The notes below the pieces were generated by a model. The model was not told the origin of the DNA. It was given only the letters and a program-made list of their open reading frames with translations, and did not search any database. DNA of 64,000 bases, from assembly GCA_023151315.1 (NCBI GenBank), contig JAKLJE010000002.1:62001-126000 (forward strand), written 5' to 3'. The stretch comes from Bacteroidia bacterium (GTDB taxonomy: Bacteria; Bacteroidota; Bacteroidia; Palsa-965). Shown here one piece after another: positions 10,599-19,462 of the stretch. Position numbers and translations under genes: made by a program. Each line of letters opens with the position of its first letter. Position 1 is the first letter of the stretch.

Positions 10599-12392
10599 AT
10601 GAATATTTCATCACCGCATACTTTTCACATTCCTGTCTTAGGACTCGGTTACAGTGTTGATGCACCTGTGAAAGTTGCGCATTTCGGTATTGATTCTGTT
10701 GTATCTATAATACAGGATGATCTGATCGAAAAAATGCGTCGTTATCATTCTGAATTACGTGAATTGGGCTTTACGTCTATAGACAGAACTCAAGACGATT
10801 ATCGTGCAAAGCGCATCACTGCATATCTGGAATTGCTTCAGGAAATCGTTCGGAAAAATACAGAGCAAGTCAAGTCTGCGTTGTTTGAAAAGGGATCGGG
10901 CATCATGAAGTACTTTGAAATGCTTCCCGAGAACTCATTGCATAAAAAGTTGTTTCGTGAAACTGTAGCATTACCGGTAAAATGCGATGAGCGAATTCAA
11001 CTGGAGAAAAGACTTCGCGAATTGGTTGTTGCGGGCAGCATTGATGTGAATATCATGTGTAAGGTAGATAATGCGAAATATGATAAGGATGGAAATCGCC
11101 AGGCGCCGGAATTTTCAGATGCTCATGCTGCGTTGCGCGGATTTGCAAAAAGCAGTTTGAGTTCTTCAGTCGTATTGTCTGCGGGTTATAATCCTTCATT
11201 ATACAATTACATCAGCACATTCTCTGATTTTCTGCCCGATGAATCCGGAGATCTGAAGAAGAAGGTAATTCTTAAAGTCAGCGATTGGCGCTCGGCGCGA
11301 ATACAGGCCACAAAGCTGGCGCAGAAGGGCGTGTGGGTATCGGAGTTCAGAATTGAGTCCGGATTGAATTGCGGCGGGCATGCGTTCGCTACAGACGGGT
11401 TGCTGCTTGGTCCTATACTCGAAGAGTTCAGCTCCGGTTTAGAGGAGTTTACGGAACAAATGGCAGAGCAGTGCAATCAAGTGCTTGCGCGAAACGGTTA
11501 TCAGAAAATCCGTTCTGATCGAAGAATAAAAATGTCCGTTCAAGGTGGATTCGGTACAGCGGCAGAGCAGGAGTTTGTGCGCGATTATTACGGAGTTGAT
11601 TCAGTTGGCTGGGGCAGTCCGTTTCTTCTTGTTCCGGAGGTGATGAATGTTGATGCGGATACGCTTTCGCTGCTAGGGAATGCGAAGAAGTCGGATTATT
11701 ACATGAGTAATTCTTCACCATTAGGAATTCCCTTGAACTCTATTCGCAACACAACGAGTACACGGGAAATTACAGAGCGACGTATGATGGGCAAGCCGGG
11801 AAGTCCGTGCTATCATGAATACCTTGCTTCCGATACTGAGTTTTCTGAACGACCGTTGTGTACAGCTTCGCGTGCTTATCAAAAGCGGAAACTCGAGCAG
11901 CTTGTACTTACTGATTTGCCGGATGATGAACGCTGCCAGATTGAGGAGGACATACTTGTTAAAGATTGTTTGTGTGAAGGTTTGTCGGCCTCTGCATACG
12001 CTGTTGCTGATATCCCGCGTTTCAAAGGATTAAAAGGAATTGCTGTTTGTCCGGGGCCTAATCTGGCCTATTTTTCCGGAACATTTTCACTCGCACAGAT
12101 GGTGGATCACATCTACGGTCGATCCAATCATCTTAATACAGATTCACGTCCGTTTATTTTTACAAATGAGTTGCATTTGTATGTTCGCTATTATCTGGAG
12201 CGCATAGCGTGCAACGACAAAGCTGATTTCCGAAATATAAAGAAAGCAGATACTTTCAGGCGTAATCTGTTGAATGGAATTGCGTATTGCGAGAGCATCA
12301 TCAGTCAGCTGCCGATTTCGCCCCAAGCCAAACTCCAGATGTCAACGGAACTTGCTGAGTCACGCGTCCTGCTTAGAACGGCAGAGAATTAA
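10599..12392 (+). CDS. Conserved protein of unknown function, possible TIM-barrel fold
   Basis: A 597-residue protein without signal peptide or membrane segments, so probably cytoplasmic. I do not recognise a named family. Visible features: an N-terminal stretch PVLGLGYSVDAPVKVAHFGI, then a helical region (about 45-150), then glycine-rich blocks ESGLNCGGHAF, VQGGFGTAAEQ and VGWGSPFLLVPEV. These recall flavin-binding TIM-barrel oxidoreductases of the nitronate monooxygenase/FabK kind; that is inference only. A Cys-rich part (KDCLCEGLSASAY) and CPGPNLAYFSGTFS follow near the C-terminus. I believe similar proteins occur in other Bacteroidota. It appears to be a single-gene unit; 112 bases upstream hold no clear promoter match. 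Confidence 0.75.
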   Translation: MNISSPHTFHIPVLGLGYSVDAPVKVAHFGIDSVVSIIQDDLIEKMRRYHSELRELGFTSIDRTQDDYRAKRITAYLELLQEIVRKNTEQVKSALFEKGSGIMKYFEMLPENSLHKKLFRETVALPVKCDERIQLEKRLRELVVAGSIDVNIMCKVDNAKYDKDGNRQAPEFSDAHAALRGFAKSSLSSSVVLSAGYNPSLYNYISTFSDFLPDESGDLKKKVILKVSDWRSARIQATKLAQKGVWVSEFRIESGLNCGGHAFATDGLLLGPILEEFSSGLEEFTEQMAEQCNQVLARNGYQKIRSDRRIKMSVQGGFGTAAEQEFVRDYYGVDSVGWGSPFLLVPEVMNVDADTLSLLGNAKKSDYYMSNSSPLGIPLNSIRNTTSTREITERRMMGKPGSPCYHEYLASDTEFSERPLCTASRAYQKRKLEQLVLTDLPDDERCQIEEDILVKDCLCEGLSASAYAVADIPRFKGLKGIAVCPGPNLAYFSGTFSLAQMVDHIYGRSNHLNTDSRPFIFTNELHLYVRYYLERIACNDKADFRNIKKADTFRRNLLNGIAYCESIISQLPISPQAKLQMSTELAESRVLLRTAEN

Positions 12393-12406
12393 AATTTTGC
12401 TTTCCC

Positions 12407-12505
12407 CTATTCTTCAACTTTGTTACGCTTATTGAATTTCGACTTGCCGGGTTCGTTATTCAGGACGATTGCCTAAAAAACAGACCGCCAGCATCTGGTG
12501 GAAAC
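12407..12505 (-). pseudogene. Decayed, frameshifted copy of the small secreted protein gene at 14497-14805
   Basis: Read on the minus strand, this stretch encodes PDAGGLFF, then after a one-base frame change AIVLNNEPGKSKFNKRNKVEE and a stop (TAG, 12407-12409). The intact neighbour has DANGLYFNVIVWDSETGKSKFYKRTGAEEW at the same place. The frame change falls near the A run at about 12474-12480. No start or signal peptide is recognisable upstream. It is a remnant of a duplicated gene, on the same strand as the intact copy, with the GldJ/K-like gene between them. Confidence 0.7.
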
Positions 12506-12618
12506 TTCCCTGATTAATTCTTCCGATGAAAAAAAGCAGTATCGGGGTAATAAAACGCTAATTACGGGATTCAGTTCCAGCGCAGGCCAACGTGATTATT
12601 ACCTGCCGCAATTACATT

Positions 12619-14448
12619 TCATTTCAGTGGAACCAAATGAATCACATATCGGAAACCGACTGTTGAAAAGCTTTGCAGGGGTTCCCGAAAACATTTCGCT
12701 TGTGCACCGTTCAGGTTGTTGCAGTCGTACCAATTAGCGCCTCGAATCAGTTTGTCATCATTCGCGTTGGAAATTGAATATAAATCCATCAGGGCTGATG
12801 CGAGATTTCCTTCTTCCGAGTTTTGTGCTTTGAGTTGTTGTTGTTTTAGTCGGAGTGCATTTTGCCAGATTGCGAAATCAGCGTCTATCCACTCTGAAAC
12901 ATTTCCATCGAGCCAACTGAATCCGGTATTACTGATGTGCGTTTTGATCTCTGAATTATCAATACGAATGATCTCATTCGTTGAATATTTACGTGTTTTC
13001 GTGATTAATGGTAATGCACTAAGATCAGCAGGAGTACAAAATGGATATTCTTCATTGGCGCCGGCACGTTCAAAGCCGACTTCTCGTAGTTGATGTGTAG
13101 GAGACCCATACCAAACTTTATATTTCCATGTCAGTGTAAAAGTGGTGTCGCCTTTTGAATAAGTAGTGTCGTCAAATTCGATTCCTTCCGGTTTGTAAAC
13201 TCCATCGGCGGAATAGATATAGCCTCCATAGTTATTCGAAGGTTTTTTGATTGTATACGTCTTAAATGAATCAATGAGTTCTCTGTGCTTCGTTAATACC
13301 GGTTTCAATGGATGCAATTGCAGGTCGCAGTACCAGGAGAAGTCTGCTTTAGCTGCGTAATCATCCGGGTAAACGATTGTATTTTTTCCGGACATAGACG
13401 CGGTAACTGCAGTTTCCCATTCTATTTCAGTGGGGATCGAATAAATAGCTTTCCAACGCGGCTGTTTTTTTGATTTCTTCTGATATTCCATTTCTGTTTT
13501 CCAGTGCAGAAATGCTCTTGCCTGCTCATAGTTAATTCCGACCACAGGATAATCATCAAACTTCGGGTGCCAGAAATACATGTTGGTGTACATTTCAGCG
13601 TGGACATTGTTAGGGAATTGATTTATCCAACATAAAGTATCCGGATAGATATTGAGAATGATTTTATACTTTTTCCCGCCTCTCTCGTCGTAGAATACAT
13701 AAAGAAGTTTTCTCGTGTCGATTTCCCTGACGTAGTATCTTTCTCCTTTCGGGAGGTACATGTAATCGAGGGCGGCGCGATAATCCGGATTGGGTGAATT
13801 CCATTGGACTTTGACAGACCAATCCAGAGGTGCCGGCTCGGGATATGCAGAATCAATCTGATCATATGTCAGATTATACTTCTTCATGTATTCCTTTTCA
13901 TCCAAAGTATAATCGTTGTCAAAGCCACCATTGCATAGCGCACGACGTGCAATGGAATCCTTTACGTACAACACAAACTCCCTGTATTCTTTATTCGTTA
14001 CTTCTGTCTTTTTCATCCAGAATGTTCTGGCATAAATCAGGCGTGATACGTTGCCGAACAGTCTGAGTCGGCCATATACATCGACACTGCTCGTTGTGTC
14101 GCTTACATAGAATCTGAGCGAAGGAGGTGTAAGTTTTCCCGACGTATCATTGCCGAACATAGTGAATTCTCCTTTGGCATTAAAAGCCCGGTTTGATGCA
14201 CTCAGCAATATGCACTCTCCGAATTCGAATGGAGGAGATTTTGCCAGTAATTGGTCTGTTGCCAGGTTTCCGCCACTGTTTTGAATATTTTCCACCGGGA
14301 ACATATGTTTAGTGCAGAATGCATCCGGAATAACAGTTAGCTTTTCACGCGTTGAGTAATAGATCTGGTCCGCAACTTGTGCGTGAACCACAGTAAAACA
14401 CAAGGTGTTCAACAGTAAACACAAAACGACATTGCGAAGTCTCATCAT
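12619..14448 (-). CDS. Secreted formylglycine-generating-enzyme-fold protein, GldJ/GldK-like
   Basis: A 609-residue protein with a type I signal peptide (cleaved after about VVHA). From about residue 145 it shows the FGE-sulfatase fold seen in the gliding/T9SS proteins GldJ and GldK: FWMKKTEVTNKEYREFV, PVVGINYEQARAFLHWKT, IPTEIEWETAV, GFSWLDGNVSEW and VGFRYVI. The middle holds long insertions rich in Tyr and Asp. Unlike GldJ and GldK it has no lipobox. The catalytic cysteine pair of true formylglycine-generating enzymes is not clearly conserved (one Cys in WYDCNN and one in AKCFRE), so a structural role is more likely. No gldL, gldM or gldN is nearby. It may be cotranscribed with the upstream small gene (48-base gap). 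Confidence 0.8.
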   Translation of the reverse strand: MMRLRNVVLCLLLNTLCFTVVHAQVADQIYYSTREKLTVIPDAFCTKHMFPVENIQNSGGNLATDQLLAKSPPFEFGECILLSASNRAFNAKGEFTMFGNDTSGKLTPPSLRFYVSDTTSSVDVYGRLRLFGNVSRLIYARTFWMKKTEVTNKEYREFVLYVKDSIARRALCNGGFDNDYTLDEKEYMKKYNLTYDQIDSAYPEPAPLDWSVKVQWNSPNPDYRAALDYMYLPKGERYYVREIDTRKLLYVFYDERGGKKYKIILNIYPDTLCWINQFPNNVHAEMYTNMYFWHPKFDDYPVVGINYEQARAFLHWKTEMEYQKKSKKQPRWKAIYSIPTEIEWETAVTASMSGKNTIVYPDDYAAKADFSWYCDLQLHPLKPVLTKHRELIDSFKTYTIKKPSNNYGGYIYSADGVYKPEGIEFDDTTYSKGDTTFTLTWKYKVWYGSPTHQLREVGFERAGANEEYPFCTPADLSALPLITKTRKYSTNEIIRIDNSEIKTHISNTGFSWLDGNVSEWIDADFAIWQNALRLKQQQLKAQNSEEGNLASALMDLYSISNANDDKLIRGANWYDCNNLNGAQAKCFREPLQSFSTVGFRYVIHLVPLK

Positions 14449-14496
14449 AGAATATAACGCGCGCGTGAACGTAAAGTAACAGTGGATTTGGACTGT

Positions 14497-14805
14497 TTAG
14501 TTGCCTACAGGTTGAGTCGGCAATTGGAATTTTGATTCGCCCCATTCTTCAGCACCGGTACGCTTATAGAACTTCGATTTGCCGGTTTCGCTGTCCCAAA
14601 CAATCACGTTGAAATACAACCCATTTGCATCTGTTGTTGTCGATAATGACATCTGGTATTTGCCAATTTTACTCGTTCCGGCGTCAATAAACTCCTGCGG
14701 AGTGGGAGCCGCTGTGGAAGGTTGTGTAGTAAGTGCCAGTAATGCCAATGAGCAAATAACCATTGAAATGCCGGCGCAGATTTGGAAAAAAGTCGATTTC
14801 ATCAT
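14497..14805 (-). CDS. Small secreted protein of unknown function
   Basis: A 102-residue protein that I cannot assign to a family. It has an N-terminal hydrophobic segment (FFQICAGISMVICSLALLAL) that reads as a signal peptide or anchor. The mature part of about 70 residues has alternating hydrophobic and polar residues (KIGKYQMSLSTTTDANGLYF, VWDSETGKSKFYKR), consistent with a small beta-sheet domain. It starts at ATG 14805 or 14802. It lies upstream of the GldJ/K-like gene on the same strand, and a decayed copy sits on the far side of that gene (12407-12505). Confidence 0.75.
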   Translation of the reverse strand: MMKSTFFQICAGISMVICSLALLALTTQPSTAAPTPQEFIDAGTSKIGKYQMSLSTTTDANGLYFNVIVWDSETGKSKFYKRTGAEEWGESKFQLPTQPVGN

Positions 14806-14968
14806 GGTGGATTTATAGGTTTAGTGACCAATTTATAATAAAGTGCTAAAACGGAAGGCGTTAGACCGGGAAATGTTTATTCACGCAGTCACTAAGTTAA
14901 CATCCGGTAGTTATATACTGCAGGATACGACATTTTGTTAATTGAGCATCTGTGTTAACTTTGAATAT

Positions 14969-17281
14969 ATGCTTAGAAAACTGATTGCAGTTTGGTTTTT
15001 GCTGGTCGCTGTAACGCTTGGTGCGCAGACAGTGCCTGACATGAGCAATTATCAACCTGCGCGTTCTTCAGGAACGCTTCCTCCGGATATTCTCAAGTCC
15101 ACCACTGAGAAGTATGAGAAATCCAAACAACAGATCAATACTGATCAGAGTGATAAAATGCAGAAGGCAGAAGATGAATTCTACCTTCAAACGAATTATT
15201 CTGTAGATCAGATTCTGCACAGCGGTACAATCATGGTAGGAGATTCCATGAGCTTGTATGTGAATCGCGTCGCAGATACATTGCTGGCACATGATCCGGA
15301 GTTGCGAGCGCAGATCAACATTTATGTGTTGCGTACGCCGGTTGTGAACGCGTTTGCAACAGACCGCGGTTCCATATTCATAACAATCGGCTTGCTTACC
15401 CGATTGCACAACGAAGCCGAACTCGCATTCGTGCTGGCGCATGAAATCATTCACTACAAACGCCGTCACGTACTGACCGGTTATATTGAAGGAATGCAGA
15501 TGCAGGAGGGCGAAGGAAAGTATTCTCAAACCACCGCAGAGAATCGTTACCTGAAAAAACACAGTTACGCACGCTCTCAGGAGACACAGGCGGATGAAGA
15601 AGGTTTTGATCTTTTACTGAAGTCGAATTATGATCCGAAAGCTGCTATGGGTGCTTTTGACATTCTCGCACTGGCTGACTTTCCGTTCACTGATACACTT
15701 TTCTCTAAAACAGCCTTTGAAGGACCGCGATTTGTTTTTCCTTCCGAATATTACACAGATACAATCAAACGTTTCAAGATTGACGAAACGGAAGAAGACC
15801 ATGATTTGTCAACTCACCCTTCCGTTCCGAAGCGAAGAAAGAACATTAAGCGTCGCTACGAGAAACTGAATGGTGCAGATTCGACAGGGCAACTGTTCCT
15901 GGTGTCTCAATCTATGTTTTATCGGGTGCGGGCGATGGCCATGTTTGAAGAGGCTGCGTTGCATATCAATGAAGGGAATTATAAAGATGCGGTTTATATA
16001 AACTATGCAATCCAGAAAACTTATCCGGGGAATTATTACCTGGAAAAGGAAATGCTGCGTGCGATGCTGGCCATTACCGTGAAGAAGAATACGAATATTG
16101 TATTTTCTGATCTGGAATCTCTCCTTGCCGCACTTTTCGCCGGTGATTTTACAAGCACTGTAGAAGAAAAGCCGGTTGGTGAAATCGGACGTGCAACAGC
16201 ATTCATTACAAAGACGGATAAGAAAGGTTGGAACATTGCAACCGTGAAATATGCATGGAGATTGCACAAGAAATATCCGGAGGATACTGAGATTGCCCAA
16301 TGGACGACAATATTGTTCCGTGAGATGACGGTTAAGAACAGTCTTGAGTTGAATGATTTCCAGCGCAGCGACAGCGTTTATATCATCATCGGCAAGAAGG
16401 TAGACTCTGACACTGCGATGCAGCATAAGTTGAAGAAGGATACCCCTGAGAATCGTTTTCAGATTGTTTTGGATTACATGAAAGAAGATTCTCTGGATGG
16501 CTATAAATACTGGGAGTTTGCGTTCGTTGAAGAATTGAAAGATTCGACTTTCGAAGCAATGTTCAAGGCTTCGATGGCATATGCTGACAGTCTGGAAGGT
16601 TTGAGAGATGAAGCACTCACTCTTACACCTAAAGAACGTAAAGAGAAAGAGAAGGAAGAGTTAAGTTCTTCAATGGGATTAAAGAAAGTTGTTGTTATCA
16701 ATCCAACATTTCAAGCGTATGATGATCGCATAAAGAACGGAATGTTGGATGTGCGGAAGTCGATCTCGGGCAAGGATAAGTATATGGATGCGATGAAAGA
16801 AACCGCAGGTCGTTGCGGAATGGAATGTGAAGTGCTTGATCCGCTGGTGATGGATTCGACAGATGTTGAGAAGTTCAACGACATGATGATTTTGAACGAT
16901 TGGTTCACGACACGTGGTGATTTTCGCGACGGACGTCCGCTGCCAGTGCGCCAGGAGGAGATGAATCGTATTGCGAAGAAGTATAATACAAATTATTTCA
17001 TGTGGTCGGTTTATTATACCAGTCGCGAAAAAAGAAGAGGTGTTGTTACGCGTGTTCTGAGTCTGGCGTTTGCGCCACTTGCTCCGGCAACATTGTATCG
17101 CTTATTTACACCGCGTGAGGATGTTTATTTTGCTGCTGTCGTGTATGATATTACTACCGGTGAACCGGTGTGGGCTGTACGACGCGAGTACAATAAACAG
17201 AAAGCAACTGATTCGAAAATGAAATTGCAGTTGTATGATATGATGAGAACGCTTTCATCACCTAAAAAGAAACAGAAATGA
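14969..17281 (+). CDS. M48 family metalloprotease with long C-terminal region (paralog 1)
   Basis: A 770-residue envelope protease. Signal peptide (MLRKLIAVWFLLVAVTLGAQ), then an M48 peptidase domain at about 80-270 with the zinc motif HEIIH (158-162) and the third ligand Glu in SQETQADEEGFDLL. A helical, TPR-like stretch follows to about 420 and a second, unnamed domain to the end (VVVINPTFQAYDD, MILNDWFTTRGD, YFMWSVYY, VYDITTGEPVWAVRREY). That end resembles proteins that compute a property of, or form, a beta-sandwich, but I cannot name it. It is a full-length paralog of the protein at 20304-22625. ATG 14969 is preferred to TTG 14942 because it starts the signal peptide. Its stop overlaps the next gene by 4 bases. 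Confidence 0.88.
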   Translation: MLRKLIAVWFLLVAVTLGAQTVPDMSNYQPARSSGTLPPDILKSTTEKYEKSKQQINTDQSDKMQKAEDEFYLQTNYSVDQILHSGTIMVGDSMSLYVNRVADTLLAHDPELRAQINIYVLRTPVVNAFATDRGSIFITIGLLTRLHNEAELAFVLAHEIIHYKRRHVLTGYIEGMQMQEGEGKYSQTTAENRYLKKHSYARSQETQADEEGFDLLLKSNYDPKAAMGAFDILALADFPFTDTLFSKTAFEGPRFVFPSEYYTDTIKRFKIDETEEDHDLSTHPSVPKRRKNIKRRYEKLNGADSTGQLFLVSQSMFYRVRAMAMFEEAALHINEGNYKDAVYINYAIQKTYPGNYYLEKEMLRAMLAITVKKNTNIVFSDLESLLAALFAGDFTSTVEEKPVGEIGRATAFITKTDKKGWNIATVKYAWRLHKKYPEDTEIAQWTTILFREMTVKNSLELNDFQRSDSVYIIIGKKVDSDTAMQHKLKKDTPENRFQIVLDYMKEDSLDGYKYWEFAFVEELKDSTFEAMFKASMAYADSLEGLRDEALTLTPKERKEKEKEELSSSMGLKKVVVINPTFQAYDDRIKNGMLDVRKSISGKDKYMDAMKETAGRCGMECEVLDPLVMDSTDVEKFNDMMILNDWFTTRGDFRDGRPLPVRQEEMNRIAKKYNTNYFMWSVYYTSREKRRGVVTRVLSLAFAPLAPATLYRLFTPREDVYFAAVVYDITTGEPVWAVRREYNKQKATDSKMKLQLYDMMRTLSSPKKKQK

Positions 17282-17940
17282 AGAAGCTGATATTATTTAT
17301 TGCAGTTCTGATTTCAGCATCTGCATTCGCTGTTCCACCTGCTAAAGGCGGATATTTGGGGCGACGATTTATTGTAGCAGGAGAGTTTGGGTATTCGCCG
17401 AATTACTTTTCTTTAAAAGGTTTTCTGACTTCTTATAATCCTCAGTTCGGATTTAACGCACAGTTTGTATGCGGTCGATACTGGCAAGTTGGAGTTAATT
17501 ACAATCGATACATCCTGCGGGATGTGGAGCTATACAGCGTGGGCAATCCGCTTGGTGTTGAAAATGTAAATGGTACTTCAATAGGTTTTACGGCGCGAAA
17601 ATATCGAATTCGAAAGGGAGGTCTGGCTCCAATCGGTAAATTTGTTGAATTCGGAATTTCACGCCACTCTGTTGATTACATATATCAAGGTGCAGGAACA
17701 ACTTTTAATAATGGCTCATGCCAGAGAACAGCAGTGTATGGTTCCTTCGCTTTAGGCGTGCAGGAGATTTTTAAGGATCGTATAGTAGCCAATTGTGGTG
17801 TGAGATTCGCAGGGAAGATATTTACTGTTGAAGAAGTTGTTGAGCCATCTGACGCCATATTCGCAAAGGCAATTTTAAGTGACAGAACTTTGTATCACAA
17901 CGCTTTCACGCCATTCGCAGGATTAGGAATTATCTTCTGA
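17278..17940 (+). CDS. Probable outer-membrane beta-barrel protein
   Basis: A 220-residue protein with a signal peptide (MKKLILFIAVLISASAFA) followed by short amphipathic strands separated by turns (FIVAGEFGYSPNYF, QFGFNAQFVCGRYWQVGVNY, ending FTPFAGLGIIF with a terminal aromatic residue). This is the pattern of a small eight-stranded or so porin-like barrel. The start overlaps the M48 protease stop (ATGA at 17278-17281), so the two are translated together; it may be the protease's partner or a substrate reporter, which is inference. No family name. Confidence 0.78.
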   Translation: MKKLILFIAVLISASAFAVPPAKGGYLGRRFIVAGEFGYSPNYFSLKGFLTSYNPQFGFNAQFVCGRYWQVGVNYNRYILRDVELYSVGNPLGVENVNGTSIGFTARKYRIRKGGLAPIGKFVEFGISRHSVDYIYQGAGTTFNNGSCQRTAVYGSFALGVQEIFKDRIVANCGVRFAGKIFTVEEVVEPSDAIFAKAILSDRTLYHNAFTPFAGLGIIF

Positions 17941-17961
17941 TAAATCAGAAGTGTTTTCTTT
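17934..17961. terminator. Possible terminator between convergent genes
   Basis: CTTCTGA (17934-17940) pairs with TCAGAAG (17945-17951) over a 4-base loop and is followed by TGTTTTCTTT on the plus strand. It includes the stop codons of both the barrel gene and the converging MFS gene. The stem is short, so the call is tentative. Confidence 0.45.
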
Positions 17962-19420
17962 CGCGGATCAGAAATGCGCCGATGAAGAAAGTTATTGCGG
18001 CGATAATCACAGGATAGTAAAGTCCTGCGAACATGTTTCCGGTTTTTAATACCAGAGATTCTGCAATCAGCGGAGTCAATCCTCCGAATACACCGTTACC
18101 AATGTGATAGGGAAGAGACATTGAAGTGTACCTGATTTTCGCAGGGAACAGTTCAACCAGAAATGCCGCTATCGGGCCATACGCCATTGCAACAAAAATC
18201 AATTGCACGAATATCAGCAGTCCGACGATGAAGATATTCTTCGGTGGCAGCTTAACTGTTCTGGTGTTGGTCCATTTTTCTTCTCCGTATTTCTTTTCGC
18301 CTTTCCATTCTATGCGCGCACCATGCGTGAACTGAAGAAATTCATAGGTGATTGAATCGCCATTCCCTTTTTGCAGGACAAGTTTTTCCTGCGGCTTTTC
18401 CAAGGTCCATTCCCACGCACTTGATGAATCTGCCTGGGCCGCCATTGCTTTATAAATCGGTATATAGAAAACTGCTCCTAATGCAATTCCTGAAAGCATA
18501 ATCCATTTTCTGCCGATACGATCACTCAGCCATGCGAAGAAAATAAACATGGGCGTTGCTGCAAGCAGTACAATTAAAAGCATGGTCTGCACTTGAGTGG
18601 CATCCATCTCCAGAGATTTCGTGCAGAAATTCATTGCATAGAATTGTCCCGTGTACCAAATCACACCTTGTCCGGCAGTAGCACCGAATAAAGCAATGAG
18701 TACCCATTTGAGATTACTCCATTTAGTAAAACTTTCCTTTAATGGATTAGTTGAAGTTTTACCTTCTTTCTTCATTTGCGCAAACTCCGGAGACTCTTCC
18801 ATTTTTCTTCTGATGAAAAACGAAATGGCGACAAGAATTGAGGAAACCAGGAACGGGATACGCCAGCCCCATTCATTGAATGCTGAATTACCAAGTATCG
18901 ATTTACAAAGCAGAATTACTCCGATGGAAATGAATAGTCCAAGCGTGGCTGTAGTTTGGATGAAGCTCGTGAAGAATCCGCGTTTGCCCTCCGGTGCATG
19001 CTCGGCAACATATGTTGTGGCTCCGCCATATTCTCCTCCTAAAGCGAGACCTTGCAATGCGCGAAGCAGGAATACCAGAATCGGGGCCAGAACGCCGATG
19101 CTTTCGTAAGACGGGATCAATCCGATTGCGAAGGTGCTGCCGCCCATGATGAGGAGCGTGAGGAGAAACGTATGCTTTCTTCCGACAATATCACCAAGAC
19201 GGCCGAAGACGAGTGCGCCGAAAGGGCGAATAACGAAACCTACCCCGAATGCAGCAAGTGTTGCAAGAAAAGCAGCGGCAGGATTTTCTTTAGGAAAATA
19301 TTGTGCTGAGATTATCGTAGCAAGACTTCCGAATATGTAGAAGTCGTACCATTCAATAACAGTTCCTGCAGAAGATGCAAAAACAACTCTTCGGATTCCT
19401 TTGGAAGTGGCGGGCAGCAT
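17945..19420 (-). CDS. MFS transporter, metabolite:H+ symporter (MHS) type, with extracytoplasmic insert
   Basis: A 491-residue inner-membrane transporter of the family that includes ProP, KgtP and ShiA. Seen: SAGTVIEWYDFYIFG in helix 1, the signature loop GRLGDIVGRKHTF, GLALGGEYGGATTYVAEHAP in helix 4, and SDRIGRKWIM in the second half. Between helices 9 and 10 there is an insert of about 65 polar residues (330-394, WEWTLEKPQEKLV through TVKLPPK) that should face the periplasm and that classical members lack. The substrate is unknown; organic acids or osmolytes are family substrates. It lies between the two M48 loci but is transcribed convergently to the first. Confidence 0.9.
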   Translation of the reverse strand: MLPATSKGIRRVVFASSAGTVIEWYDFYIFGSLATIISAQYFPKENPAAAFLATLAAFGVGFVIRPFGALVFGRLGDIVGRKHTFLLTLLIMGGSTFAIGLIPSYESIGVLAPILVFLLRALQGLALGGEYGGATTYVAEHAPEGKRGFFTSFIQTTATLGLFISIGVILLCKSILGNSAFNEWGWRIPFLVSSILVAISFFIRRKMEESPEFAQMKKEGKTSTNPLKESFTKWSNLKWVLIALFGATAGQGVIWYTGQFYAMNFCTKSLEMDATQVQTMLLIVLLAATPMFIFFAWLSDRIGRKWIMLSGIALGAVFYIPIYKAMAAQADSSSAWEWTLEKPQEKLVLQKGNGDSITYEFLQFTHGARIEWKGEKKYGEEKWTNTRTVKLPPKNIFIVGLLIFVQLIFVAMAYGPIAAFLVELFPAKIRYTSMSLPYHIGNGVFGGLTPLIAESLVLKTGNMFAGLYYPVIIAAITFFIGAFLIRERKHF

Positions 19421-19462
19421 TTACGTAAATCTACTAAATGCGGTCAGCTTCACAAACCGGAA

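Noticed and set aside
12498-12737. 79-codon plus-strand frame in the gap before the GldJ/K-like gene
   Set aside because: Overlaps the 3' end of a real minus-strand gene and the decayed gene copy; no coding signature.
15809-16426. 205-codon minus-strand reading frame inside the first M48 protease gene
   Set aside because: Shadow reading rich in Cys/Arg/His; coding evidence is entirely on the plus strand.
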